The notes under the pieces are model-generated. The model worked only from the letters and a program-made list of their open reading frames with translations, ran no database searches and was not told where the DNA came from. A DNA stretch of 64,000 bases from Oscillospiraceae bacterium (GTDB lineage Bacteria > Bacillota > Clostridia > Oscillospirales > Acutalibacteraceae), in the NCBI GenBank assembly GCA_015065965.1, contig SVPH01000008.1:16001-80000 (forward strand). The letters run 5' to 3'. A program made the position numbers and the translations under genes. This document shows positions 35,229 to 45,600 of the stretch, piece after piece. Every line of letters starts with the position of its first letter. Within the stretch, counting starts at the first letter, position 1.

Positions 35229-37463
35229 ATGGATAACGAAAACAAAAAAGTTAATAACGCTGAAAATACAAGCGGCGAAAATTCTGCTGCTCTGAACGAA
35301 ATTCTTGACGGTTTTTATGACCTTTCGCGCCTTTATGACACTCCTGTAAAGGAAAAGAAAGAGCCTAAACCGAAAAACCGCGAAGAAGAACTCAGGCAAA
35401 AAGACGAAAAGCGCCGTGCGCTTGAAATGCAGGCAATAAAGGAAGATATTGAGCGAAGATATTCACTGCAACTTGAAACCGCGCAGAACAACGCCGCTCC
35501 GCCTGCCGCAAAAAAGAAGCGTCCAGTTTCTCATGCAAACCTTATGCCTGAAATTGATGAACGCGAAACTGTCAAAGAAGAACTCGACCGAATTGATAAA
35601 ATAATCAACGGCGATGAAAAAACACAAAATACCGATGAAGACAAACCTGCAAAAAGAAAATTCAAAAAAGTAAAAAAGCAAAATACAAAACGCACAAAAG
35701 AATCTGTTACAGATTTTGATATAGACGAAACGAATTTTATCTATTCAATATTCTATAATTTCGGCAATACAATTTACAAGGTTCTTGCAGCCGTATTTAC
35801 AGCAATTTTCGGGTTAATCAAAAGACCGTTTATCTATCTTTTCAGTTCTCTTTCAAAAGCAACAGAAAGCACCAAACGCAAAGCGGTAAAGACAGCACAG
35901 TCAACCTTAAAAGAAGCAAATCATTTCAGAAAAGAAATAAAACGCGCAGGCAAGTCAATAAAACGTGCATTTAAAAGGCCAAAAACCCTGCCGCGTGTAT
36001 TAATCAATTATATCAGGCAAGCATTCTCGCGTCACAGCGGGCTTTTAAAAACCGCCGCAAACACATTGCTGCCTGTCGGTGCATTTCTGCTTTTCCTTAT
36101 AACTTATAACTATTGGAACAGTGTTACTTTTGCGCTGGAAGTTATTTACAACGATCAGAGTATCGGGTATATCAGCAATGAATCGGTATATCTTGAAGCA
36201 AAAGATCTTGTCAAGGACAGATTAAGCAGCAGTGCATATTCCTCAAAAAAATCAGAAACAGTAGAGGAAACTGCAGCAGCGGCATCCGCATCAAATCTCA
36301 GTGCCAGATATAATCTCAGCCTTGTTTCAATTGACCAACTTAACGATGCGCAGGCGATATCCGATAAAATGATTGAAAACTCCGTCGATAATCTTACTCA
36401 CGCCTGCGGAGTTTATATTGACGGTGAATTTATCTGCGCAGTAAAAAACGAGGCAGACGCAAAAACCGTTTTCTATGACATTCTCGCACCATATGAAGCC
36501 GATGCAGATAAAAACGGCTATGTTGTAGGTTTTGCGGAAAACATTGATTACGTTCAGGGACTTTACCGTGACGATAACAGTGTAATGTGGGATGCAACCG
36601 AACTATCAGCAGTTCTCACAGGCAGCACAAAGCCCAAGGAAACCTACACGGTCACAAAAGAAGGCGAAACAATCAAGACGGTTGTTGAAAACACAGGTGT
36701 AAGCGAAGATTCTCTAAAATCACTTAACCTTACCGTTGACTGGGAAAACCTACAGCCCGGCGATGAAATCATCACCGAGGGCGGAGAAAAACTCATCAGC
36801 ATCAGAAAAATCGTTACTTCAACAACTGTAAGAGATATTGAGTTTGAAACTGTTAAAAGACGAGATGCAACCAAATACAGCGGTTACAGACAGGTTCTTC
36901 AGAAAGGTATTAACGGCAGCGAAAGAGTTACAAAAACTCAGATTTACATTGACGGTGTACCTCTTGAACCTGAATATTCATACGAAACAATAACCGAACC
37001 TGTTGACGAAATTGTTGCAATCGGCACAAAAACCACCTATGGCGGTGTTTATATCGGAACAGCATCCGATTCCGGCTTCCTTTGGCCTGCTCCGAGTTGC
37101 CATCGAGTAAGTTCACCGTATGGTTGGCGAAGCAGCGGCTGGCACAACGGCATTGACCTTGTAAAAGCAGGCGGCGGTGCTTCCGGTACACCCGTTATTG
37201 CATCAAAGAGCGGCACGGTTGAAGTTGTTCAGCGAAGTAATTCGGGCTACGGCAACATGGTACTCATCAACCACGGCAACGGTTACAAAACAAGATATGC
37301 TCATATGATAAAGGGCTCTATCACCGTTTCGGTAGGCGATTATGTTGAAGCAGGTCAGACTATCGGCAAAGTAGGTTCAACAGGCAACTCAACAGGTCCG
37401 CACCTTCATTTTGAAGTTATCTACCGCGGCGAAACTCAGAACCCCAAAAATTATATCTACTAA
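35229..37463 (+). CDS. Membrane-anchored G5 / M23 peptidoglycan peptidase
   Basis: 744 residues. A long charged cytoplasmic part (1-275, Lys/Glu-rich) precedes one membrane helix (about 278-296). The outer part has a helical region, a LysM-like stretch (about 470-520), a G5 domain (about 520-600, VRDIEFETVKRRDATKYSG) and a C-terminal M23 metallopeptidase (about 627-744). Zinc ligands are in GWHNGIDLV and HLHFEV, with TRYAHM between. It likely cuts cross-bridges of peptidoglycan at the cell surface or during sporulation. The unusually long basic intracellular segment is notable. ATG at 35229; a TTG at 35223 is also in frame. Confidence 0.92.
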   Translation: MDNENKKVNNAENTSGENSAALNEILDGFYDLSRLYDTPVKEKKEPKPKNREEELRQKDEKRRALEMQAIKEDIERRYSLQLETAQNNAAPPAAKKKRPVSHANLMPEIDERETVKEELDRIDKIINGDEKTQNTDEDKPAKRKFKKVKKQNTKRTKESVTDFDIDETNFIYSIFYNFGNTIYKVLAAVFTAIFGLIKRPFIYLFSSLSKATESTKRKAVKTAQSTLKEANHFRKEIKRAGKSIKRAFKRPKTLPRVLINYIRQAFSRHSGLLKTAANTLLPVGAFLLFLITYNYWNSVTFALEVIYNDQSIGYISNESVYLEAKDLVKDRLSSSAYSSKKSETVEETAAAASASNLSARYNLSLVSIDQLNDAQAISDKMIENSVDNLTHACGVYIDGEFICAVKNEADAKTVFYDILAPYEADADKNGYVVGFAENIDYVQGLYRDDNSVMWDATELSAVLTGSTKPKETYTVTKEGETIKTVVENTGVSEDSLKSLNLTVDWENLQPGDEIITEGGEKLISIRKIVTSTTVRDIEFETVKRRDATKYSGYRQVLQKGINGSERVTKTQIYIDGVPLEPEYSYETITEPVDEIVAIGTKTTYGGVYIGTASDSGFLWPAPSCHRVSSPYGWRSSGWHNGIDLVKAGGGASGTPVIASKSGTVEVVQRSNSGYGNMVLINHGNGYKTRYAHMIKGSITVSVGDYVEAGQTIGKVGSTGNSTGPHLHFEVIYRGETQNPKNYIY

Positions 37464-37467
37464 ATCC

Positions 37468-37502
37468 AAAGCCACTGCAGAACAATCTGCGGTGGCTTTT
37501 TG
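37468..37502 (+). terminator. Rho-independent terminator
   Basis: AAAGCCACTGCAG paired with CTGCGGTGGCTTT, 7-base loop, followed by TTTTT. Confidence 0.88.
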
Positions 37503-37562
37503 AATTATATCCGTTTTATGGGTACATAATACTAATACAACCTATTAACGGAGGAATGAAAA

Positions 37563-38927
37563 ATGGTCAAAAAATTGATTTCTGTTTTTGCAGCAATACT
37601 GCTTGCTTCAGGCGTGTTTACAGGCTGCAACCGCAATACTGCCAACAACGGAACAAGCAATGGCGGCTCTGCTGAAACTGTCAAAGAAATCCGATACCTA
37701 AACTTCAAGCCTGAAATTGCTGAGGTTTATGACAGAATTTCACAGGCATACGAAAAAGAAACAGGCATAAGACTTGTTGTTGAAACTGCCGCTTCGGGCA
37801 CTTATGAATCCACACTCACAGCACGAATGGCGACCGATAATGCACCAACTATTTTTCAGGTTAACGGACCTATCGGCTATTCTTCGTGGGCGGATTATTG
37901 CGCAGATCTTTCCGATACAGAACTTTATCAGCATCTTAACGATAAATCACTTGCAATTACTGCAGACGGTGCGGTTTACGGCATTCCGTATGTTGTTGAA
38001 GGCTACGGAATAATCTACAACAAAAAAATCACGGATGCATATTTTGCTTTACCTGAGAAAAAAACCGATATCTCATCAACCGATGAAATCAAAAACTTTG
38101 CAACGCTCAAAGTCGTTGTTGAAGATATGCAGGCAAACAAAGACAAACTCGGTATAAACGGTGTTTTTGCCGCAACATCGCTCAAATCAGGCGAGGACTG
38201 GAGATGGCAGACTCATCTTATGAACATTCCGATAACTCTCGAGTTCAGAGATAAAAACATTGACCTGACAGGCGAAGATTACAAATCAATTGAATTTAAA
38301 TATTCCGAAAATTTCAAAAATATCTTTGACCTTTATATAAATAATTCAACAACAGATAAAAAACAACTCGGCACGGTTGACGTCACCTCATCAATGGCAG
38401 AATTTGCTCTGGGTAAATGCGCCATGGTACAAAATGGCAACTGGGGAGCATCGCAGATTCTCGGCGTTACAGGTAACACCGTTGCGGCAGATGACATCAA
38501 GTTTTTGCCGATTTATATGGGAATTGAAGGTGAAGAAAACACCGGTATTTGCATCGGCACTGAAAACTTCATCTGCATTAACTCCAAAGCAAGCGAAGCA
38601 GAGCAAAAGGCTGCAGCCGACTTCCTCTACTGGCTTTTCAGTTCCGAAACAGGCAAAAAATTTGTAACCGACGAACTCGGCTTTATCGCTCCGTTTGACA
38701 CTTTTGCCGAAGGTGATGAGCCCAATGATCCGCTTGCAAGAGAAATCACCAGATATATGAATATGGAAGGAATCGCAAATATCCCATGGAATTTTACCGT
38801 TTTCCCAAGCCCTAACTATAAAGATATGCTTGGCACTGCCCTGTTGAAATATGCTCAAGGTACGGCTACATGGGACGAAGTTAAAAAGACCGCCGTTGAC
38901 GAATGGAAAAACGAATTCGGGATATAA
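37563..38927 (+). CDS. Carbohydrate ABC transporter substrate-binding lipoprotein
   Basis: 454 residues, family 1 extracellular solute-binding protein. A signal peptide ends in a lipobox (VFTGC, Cys23) for anchoring to the outer face of the membrane. The mature part has the two-lobe pattern with YGIPYVVEGYGIIYNKK and FADFLYWLFSS-type elements near the end. Binds an oligosaccharide for import by the two permeases downstream. Ligand unknown; nearby GH36, GH38 and GH125 enzymes suggest galactose- or mannose-containing glycans. A terminator directly behind it probably makes this protein more abundant than the permeases. Confidence 0.92.
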   Translation: MVKKLISVFAAILLASGVFTGCNRNTANNGTSNGGSAETVKEIRYLNFKPEIAEVYDRISQAYEKETGIRLVVETAASGTYESTLTARMATDNAPTIFQVNGPIGYSSWADYCADLSDTELYQHLNDKSLAITADGAVYGIPYVVEGYGIIYNKKITDAYFALPEKKTDISSTDEIKNFATLKVVVEDMQANKDKLGINGVFAATSLKSGEDWRWQTHLMNIPITLEFRDKNIDLTGEDYKSIEFKYSENFKNIFDLYINNSTTDKKQLGTVDVTSSMAEFALGKCAMVQNGNWGASQILGVTGNTVAADDIKFLPIYMGIEGEENTGICIGTENFICINSKASEAEQKAAADFLYWLFSSETGKKFVTDELGFIAPFDTFAEGDEPNDPLAREITRYMNMEGIANIPWNFTVFPSPNYKDMLGTALLKYAQGTATWDEVKKTAVDEWKNEFGI

Positions 38928-38938
38928 TTGAGTAGTAG

Positions 38939-38965
38939 GGGCGACCCGTTAAGGTCGCCCTTTTT
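38939..38965 (+). terminator. Intra-operon terminator between binding protein and permeases
   Basis: GGGCGACC paired with GGTCGCCC around a 6-base loop, followed by TTTTT, only a few bases after the binding-protein stop and 26 bases before the permease ATG. Partial read-through would set the ratio of binding protein to permease. Confidence 0.82.
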
Positions 38966-38990
38966 CACTCAAACCCTTGGAGTTGATTTT

Positions 38991-39845
38991 ATGCAAAAAA
39001 CGCTCAAAAAATATTTTCCCGTATTCCTTCTGCCAACACTGATTTCATTTGCAATATCGTTTATAATTCCGTTCGTTATGGGCGTTTACCTTTCATTCAC
39101 GGAATTCAAAACAGTTAATGACAGTAAATGGGTTGGTCTTGAAAACTACATCAGAATATTTACAAGCGACAAAACATTTATGAACTCACTGTGGCTGACA
39201 GTTAAATTCACAGTTGTTTCTGTTATAACAATCAATATCATCGCTTTTGCGATTGCTCTGCTGCTTACAAAAGGGCTTAAAGGAACAAACCTTTTCAGAA
39301 CAGTATTTTTCATGCCAAACCTTATAGGCGGTATTGTGCTCGGTCATATATGGAGCCTTATCATAAACGGTGTTCTCGGCTATTTCGGCGTCGATATCAC
39401 ATACAAGCCCGAATACGGTTTTTGGGGTCTTGTTATACTGATGAACTGGCAATTGATAGGTTATATGATGATAATTTATATTGCAGGCATTCAAAACATT
39501 CCCGACTATCTGCACGAAGCCGCTGCAATCGACGGCGCATCACCCGTTCAGACTCTCTTTCATATTACAATCCCCATGGTCATGCCTTCGGTTACAATTT
39601 GCACATTTTTAACACTCACAAATTCTTTTAAACTGTTTGATCAGAACCTTGCCCTTAACGGAAAATCATCTGACACTGCACTGCTTGCTCTGGATATATT
39701 CAAAACTTTCTATGACCATACCGGGCTTAAACTTGCGCAGTGGCACGGAACAGGTCAGGCAAAAGCGGTTATATTCTTTATTATTGTTGCGATTATCGCC
39801 TTCATTCAACTCCGCGCAACAAATCAAAAGGAGGTTGAGCATTAA
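38991..39845 (+). CDS. Sugar ABC transporter permease (MalF/UgpA type)
   Basis: 284 residues, six membrane helices. The cytoplasmic EAA loop is EAAAIDGASPVQTLFHITIP, which docks the ATPase. ATG at 38991 has GGAG eight bases ahead; a longer in-frame start at 38928 would read through the terminator hairpin and is rejected. Stop and next ATG overlap (TAATG). Confidence 0.94.
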   Translation: MQKTLKKYFPVFLLPTLISFAISFIIPFVMGVYLSFTEFKTVNDSKWVGLENYIRIFTSDKTFMNSLWLTVKFTVVSVITINIIAFAIALLLTKGLKGTNLFRTVFFMPNLIGGIVLGHIWSLIINGVLGYFGVDITYKPEYGFWGLVILMNWQLIGYMMIIYIAGIQNIPDYLHEAAAIDGASPVQTLFHITIPMVMPSVTICTFLTLTNSFKLFDQNLALNGKSSDTALLALDIFKTFYDHTGLKLAQWHGTGQAKAVIFFIIVAIIAFIQLRATNQKEVEH

Positions 39846-40687
39846 TGAGGTCAAAGCGTAATATAATAAACTGTTTGATTTATGTATTGCTTTTTCTTTT
39901 GGCGGTTATTTTCCTTGCGCCGATTTTTATAATTCTGCTCAACTCCGTAAAAAGCAATTTTTACATTTCTGAATCCCCTTTTACTTTTCCTACTGACGAA
40001 ACATTTACCGGTATCCAAAATTTCATAAAAGGCTTTACTCAATCCGATTTTGCTAAGGCATTTTTTAATTCGGCATTCATAACCGTTTTTTCGGTTGCAG
40101 GCATTGTTCTTCTCACCTCAATGACTGCATGGTATATCATAAGAATAAAAAACAAATTCACCAAAATAATATATTATCTTTTTGTTTTCAGCATGATTGT
40201 ACCTTTCCAGATGGTAATGTATACAATGACTTATTATGCTTTTGAACTTAACCTCAATAACCGTTTGGGTATAATTCTTATTTATCTTGGTTTTGGCGCA
40301 GGACTATCTGTTTTTATGTTCAGCGGATTTATAAAAAGCATACCTACAGAAATCGAAGAAGCCGCAACCATTGACGGCTGCAGCCCCATAAAAACCTTTT
40401 TTCTTATTGTATTCCCTATCCTTAAACCGACGGCGATAACAGTTGCCATTCTTAATGCAATGTGGATATGGAACGATTATCTGCTGCCCTATCTTGTTCT
40501 CGGTTCAGGTGAAAACAGAACTCTGCCCGTTGCCGTTCAGATGGCTCTGACAGGCGGCTACGGAAACAAAGATATGGGTGCACTCATGGCAATGCTTGTG
40601 CTGGCAATTCTGCCGATTATCATATTCTATCTTTTCTGCCAGAAATATATTATCAAAGGCGTTGTGGCAGGCGCTGTTAAGGGGTAA
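39845..40687 (+). CDS. Sugar ABC transporter permease (MalG/UgpE type)
   Basis: 280 residues, six membrane helices, with the EAA loop EEAATIDGCSPIKTFFLIVF. Partner of the preceding permease, with a one-base overlap between stop and start. Followed three bases later by the ATPase gene. Confidence 0.94.
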   Translation: MRSKRNIINCLIYVLLFLLAVIFLAPIFIILLNSVKSNFYISESPFTFPTDETFTGIQNFIKGFTQSDFAKAFFNSAFITVFSVAGIVLLTSMTAWYIIRIKNKFTKIIYYLFVFSMIVPFQMVMYTMTYYAFELNLNNRLGIILIYLGFGAGLSVFMFSGFIKSIPTEIEEAATIDGCSPIKTFFLIVFPILKPTAITVAILNAMWIWNDYLLPYLVLGSGENRTLPVAVQMALTGGYGNKDMGALMAMLVLAILPIIIFYLFCQKYIIKGVVAGAVKG

Positions 40688-40690
40688 ACA

Positions 40691-41785
40691 ATGGCAAAAA
40701 TTAAATTCAACAATATTGTAAAATCCTTTGATAACGGAAAATTCACGGTTATACCCAATCTTTCTTTTGAAATTGAAGACAAGGAATTTGTTGTGCTTGT
40801 GGGGCCCAGCGGCTGCGGAAAATCAACAACACTCAGAATGATTGCCGGACTTGAGGACATTACAGCAGGCGAACTTTATATAGATGAGAAAAAAGTTAAC
40901 GATATCCCGCCGAAAGACAGGGATATAGCCATGGTTTTTCAGAGTTACGCCCTGTATCCTCACATGACGGTATATAAAAACATGGCATTTGCACTTAAAC
41001 TCAAAAAAATGCCGAAAGAAGAAATTGACAAAAAGGTAAAATGGGCTGCAAAAATCCTTGATATTGAGCCTTATCTTGACAGAAAACCGCGGGCACTTTC
41101 AGGCGGTCAGCGGCAGAGAGTTGCGCTTGGCAGAGCAATGGTCAGAAATCCGAAAGTTTTTTTGCTTGATGAACCGCTCTCAAATCTTGATGCAAAACTG
41201 AGAACTGAGATGCGCAGTCAAATAACCTCTCTGCACAAAAGGCTGCAAACAACTTTTGTTTATGTAACACATGATCAAACCGAAGCCATGACAATGGCAG
41301 ACCGAATTGTTGTTATGGATAAAGGTGTTATACAGCAATTTGATACGCCGCAAAAACTCTACAATGAACCTGCAAACATGTTTGTTGCAGGCTTTATCGG
41401 TTCACCTCAGATGAATTTTATCAATGCAGCCGTGGCAGATGATAAGGGCATAAAAATAAGGTTTTCGGGATATGAATTCGATGCACCGAAAACTAAAATT
41501 GAACCTCTGAAAAATTATATCGGCAAAGAAATAGTCCTTGGTATACGCCCCGAACATTTTACTGCAGGCAATAAAGATAAAAACACATGTGAGATGACTG
41601 TTAAAACAGAAATTGCGGAAATGACCGGCAGTGAAACAAATATCTATTTTGACCTCAGCGGAAAACGATGCATTGCACGCATAAATACTGAAAAGAAAAT
41701 CGCTGACGGTGATTGTGTAAAACTACTTTTCAGCAACGAATCGGCTTATTTTTTTGATAAAGAAACAACTCAGGTCATCGGATAA
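40691..41785 (+). CDS. Sugar ABC transporter ATPase (MsmK/UgpC/MalK type)
   Basis: 364 residues. Walker A GPSGCGKST near residue 38, Q-loop, signature LSGGQRQRVALGR, Walker B VFLLDEPLSNLDA, H-loop YVTHDQTEA, then a C-terminal regulatory TOBE/OB region (about 240-364). In many Firmicutes one such ATPase serves several importers; here it is encoded with its permeases, so this importer is self-contained. Confidence 0.95.
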   Translation: MAKIKFNNIVKSFDNGKFTVIPNLSFEIEDKEFVVLVGPSGCGKSTTLRMIAGLEDITAGELYIDEKKVNDIPPKDRDIAMVFQSYALYPHMTVYKNMAFALKLKKMPKEEIDKKVKWAAKILDIEPYLDRKPRALSGGQRQRVALGRAMVRNPKVFLLDEPLSNLDAKLRTEMRSQITSLHKRLQTTFVYVTHDQTEAMTMADRIVVMDKGVIQQFDTPQKLYNEPANMFVAGFIGSPQMNFINAAVADDKGIKIRFSGYEFDAPKTKIEPLKNYIGKEIVLGIRPEHFTAGNKDKNTCEMTVKTEIAEMTGSETNIYFDLSGKRCIARINTEKKIADGDCVKLLFSNESAYFFDKETTQVIG

Positions 41786-41786
41786 A

Positions 41787-41829
41787 AAAACACTCTCCGC
41801 AACCCGGAATAAGGCAACGGAGGGTGTTT
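41787..41829. terminator. Bidirectional terminator
   Basis: AAACACTCTCCG pairs with CGGAGGGTGTTT around an 18-base loop, between the convergent ATPase and esterase genes. Confidence 0.78.
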
Positions 41830-41853
41830 AAACATAACATAGTGCTGAAATTG

Positions 41854-42585
41854 TCAGACTTCAAATCTTTTACAAAGCCAATTCATGCAAAGATCGACCC
41901 AGCATTTGAGATGTGCATTATATTCTTCCTCTGCTTTGGAGTATACGGTATGGTCAGCAAGAGAATATCCGTGGTATCCCTTTTCAAAAATATGAATTTC
42001 AAAAGGCACTCCTGCTTCTTCAAGCGCTGCGGCATAAGCGATTGAGTTCTTTATTGGAACTACACCGTCCTCACGGACAGCAGCAATGAAGGTTGCGGGA
42101 GTTTTTTCATCAACTTCCTTTTCAAGTGACGGAACGGGAAATGCAAGAATTTTGCCGATTGATTCAAGTATGCAAGGATAAATAAGAATGCTTGCATTCG
42201 GGCGGATTTTACCCATTGTTGATAATGCTGCGCAGAGATGACCGCCTGCGGAGAAACCGATTGCTGCAATTTTCTCTTTATTGACACCCCACTCGGCAGC
42301 ATTGTCATGAATGATCTCCATTGCCTCCTCAGCATCTGCAAAAGGCATTGAGAAGTCCTTATCTTTTCCGATTGAATAACGCAGCACAAACGCAGCGTAA
42401 CCCTTCGCCGCAAAGGCAAGAGCAACGGGTTCAGCCTCTCTGTCCGAACAAAAACTGTATCCTCCGCCGGGAATAACAAGCACACCCGGGCGCACCGCCA
42501 TTCTGGGCATTTCTTTTGATGCATCGGGCAGATATACGTTCAGCGTTACACCTTCATTTTTTAATTTCAATTCAAAAATTTTCAT
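41854..42585 (-). CDS. Alpha/beta hydrolase, acetyl-esterase (BD-FAE) type
   Basis: 243 residues. Oxyanion loop VIPGGGYSF, nucleophile elbow GFSAGGHLCAA and catalytic His in KGYHGYSLAD are visible; the Asp is probably in the PVKNSIAYA region upstream. No signal peptide, so cytosolic. These esterases often remove acetyl groups from imported oligosaccharides. It stands behind the GH38 alpha-mannosidase, matching deacetylation of glycan fragments, with GAGGTAAGAA before the ATG. Confidence 0.85.
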   Translation of the reverse strand: MKIFELKLKNEGVTLNVYLPDASKEMPRMAVRPGVLVIPGGGYSFCSDREAEPVALAFAAKGYAAFVLRYSIGKDKDFSMPFADAEEAMEIIHDNAAEWGVNKEKIAAIGFSAGGHLCAALSTMGKIRPNASILIYPCILESIGKILAFPVPSLEKEVDEKTPATFIAAVREDGVVPIKNSIAYAAALEEAGVPFEIHIFEKGYHGYSLADHTVYSKAEEEYNAHLKCWVDLCMNWLCKRFEV

Positions 42586-42603
42586 TTCTTACCTCAATCC
42601 AAA

Positions 42604-42626
42604 TCGGGCGGCTTTATGCCGCCCGA
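42604..42626 (-). terminator. Hairpin between GH38 and esterase genes
   Basis: A perfect 9-bp stem TCGGGCGGC/GCCGCCCGA with a 5-base loop. On the minus strand the T run behind it is weak, so it may reduce rather than stop read-through into the esterase. Confidence 0.65.
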
Positions 42627-42632
42627 AATATT

Positions 42633-45600
42633 TTAGTAACTGATTTTAAGAGTCTTGATTTCAAAAGGTTTAAACACAAGTTCAGTTGAATCAAGTTCGC
42701 TCTGAACTTCTTCAAGCATATTTGTGATTTCAACCTTCTTTGCGCCTGCGAAGAACTCAACAGGGCAGGTTGTGTATGTACCTTCTGCTTCATAAAGACG
42801 GGCAATAAATGCCTTTTCACCGTCTTCACAGGGCTTGATAACCTCAACAATTACGTTATCAGCCTTGGGAAGAACAAGTGCTGTTGCCTCAAAATCACCC
42901 TTACCTGCAACAACGGGAACATTAAGTTCATATGCAGGCTTGATTACTGTATCGGCAGAGAAACCGCCAACATGGGGAAGGAATGAATAAACCGTTCTGT
43001 GAAGTCCCAGATCACCGTTATAGTCGGGTCTTGTGCCGCCTTTGTGGAGTGAAAGACGCATATTGCCGCCCTCAACACTGATTGCATACTTGCTGTCATT
43101 GAGAATTGCAACACCGCAACGGGTTTCCGAAAGGTCCGTATACTTATGGTTAACAACCTCAAACTTAGCCTTTTCAACCGAATTGTTGCGTGTGGTAGGT
43201 CTGAGAACATTACCGTACTGAATTTCAAAACGTGCAAAATCATTCTGAACTGAAGTATCAAACGCTGTTTTAAGGAAGCGGTGATTATCCTGCCAATCCA
43301 TAAGAGTATCAAAGCGGATTTCAGCACTGTCTGCAAAATAAATAACATCCTGAGTAACGGTTGATTTCTTTGAAACGCTGTATTTGCTTCTGATAACAAC
43401 CGCTGCCGCACCCTGTGAAACAACCTCACGGCTGATAAGAGCGGAGTGGTCAGCATACTTACATTCAAGGTCAGCATCAATATCCCAGTTATCCCATGAA
43501 GTGGGAAGGTCCTCAGCAATAATAAATGTGTTAAGAGGATATTCGCCACCGCAAAGTTCTCTGTTCATTCTCTTATCAAAGAATGATGAAATATAACCCT
43601 TGGCATCAAACGTAATATCAGCAAAAGGAGTTGACATCTTGTTGCCGTCAACTTTGATTTCACTCTCTGAAGATGCAGCACCTTTCACAAGGTTAATCTT
43701 AACGGTTGAGAAAGCAGGAACCGTAATTCCGCTGATGATAAGGATGTTTTTACCGTCAAGGTTTGTATATGCCTGCTGCTTGCAGTCGCAATCAGCAACA
43801 AGACCGGCTTCACACTCAAGGAAAATGGGGTCACATCTGTCAAATGAAAGGGTGTTTGTAACTGTTACAACTTCGCCTTCGCCTCTGACAGCCTGAGAAG
43901 TGAGTTCCTTTGCAGTTTCGATAACCCAGCCTGTTTCTTCAAGTGAAAGAATATGAGCATCAGGGATACAAGTACCGGGAAGAATATCGTGGAACTGGTT
44001 TATGAGAAGTTTTTCATAAAGAGGATGAGTTTTTTCGTCAGTTGCAGCAACGCCTGCTTTGATTGCACCGTCAACGGTGAAATATTCAAGGTCACGAAGA
44101 GCAAGTTCTGCCTTTCTGTTATTTCTCTTTATGTTATGCTGGTTTGTGAGAGTACCTCTGTGAAGTTCAAGATAAAGTTCGCCAACATATGTGTTGGGGT
44201 TCTTAACTGTTGCTTCAAGATCTTTCATGAAATCGCCAACGAACACATGCTCCGACTTACAACAGCCGTTCAAATCAGCAACACGTCTTGTTTCTTCAAT
44301 CATTTCAAACTGCGGTCCGCCGCCGCCGTCACCGTAACCGTAAGCAAGAAGACGCTTGTTTGTAACATTTCTTTCTTTTATCGAAGAACCGTTGGGGTCT
44401 GTTGTTATATTATAAATATCCTCGGGTGCAGGCCACAAATGGGTTTTATTGAAATGGGTAAATACCTTTGTGCCGTCAATTCCCTGCCAATAGAAAGCAT
44501 CATAGGGGAACACATTTGTATCGTTCCAGTCAATCTTTGTTGTGCAGAAATAATCAACCGAGCAGCCTTTCATAATCTGAGGAATTGCTGCGCTGTAACC
44601 GAATGTATCGGGAAGCCAGAAGCAGTTTGAAGTATAGTTAAAATACTTTCTTGTGAATCTCTGACCCCAGAGGAACTGACGAATCATTGATTCGCCTGAA
44701 GTTATGTTACAGTCGCACTCAACCCATACGCCGCCGTTTGGCTCATATCTGCCTTCTGCAACGCTCTTCTGAATTCTCTTGAAAAGTGAGGGATAATGCT
44801 TAAGAAGCATATCCGAGTGGCATGCCGAACTCTGAACGAACTTGTATTCGGGATACTGCTCCATAAGTGAGAGTTGGTTCGAATATGTTCTTGCACACTT
44901 TTTGATTGTTTCGGGAACAGGCCAGAGCCATGCGGTATCCATATGTGAGTGACCTATAAGACCTACACGGGGTGCTTCGGGACCTGTCTTCACTGCGAGC
45001 ACTTCCTTGAGGAAAGGATGCGCAGCCTTGAGTGCTGCTCTGAAACTTTCATCATCGGTATCATCATATGAATAGAGAAGGCGCTTGTGAGCCTCATAAA
45101 GTCCGTTAACAACTTCTCCCCTGCGGAAAGATGATTCATCAAGAACCATTGCAAGTTCATTAACAGCCATTAAATCAAAATAGAAATCATTGATATCGTA
45201 ATCTTTCAAGCAGATATCTATGCCGTTAAAGGTGTAGTTATAGTCAAGAAGAGGATTATTTTCAAGAGGACCGCAGCCCTTGTGAGGATGACCTGCATAA
45301 ACTTCAAGTGCAATTTCAATCTTTTCGCCCGCTTTTGCGTTCTTTTTAAGAAGATCGCAATAATGGTTACCGTGACCTGTGAAAACGATTTTTGTTGCAA
45401 ATGTGCCGTAAGGTTCGCCGTTAACCCAAAGAAGAGTTTCATAGCCCTGTGTGTGAGGTCTGATAAAAATGTCCTTACCGTCAAGTTCTTCCGGAACAAT
45501 AAACTCTGTCTTGAACCAGCAGAAAGACCTTGCTGCACCCCAGACCCAACCCTTTTCAACGGGAGCAAAAAGAGAATCATCGGGAATCTCATAGAGCCTT

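Noticed and set aside
38928..38990. Longer N-terminus for the first permease
   Set aside because: It would translate the terminator hairpin; the ATG at 38991 has a proper ribosome site and gives a normal permease N-terminus.
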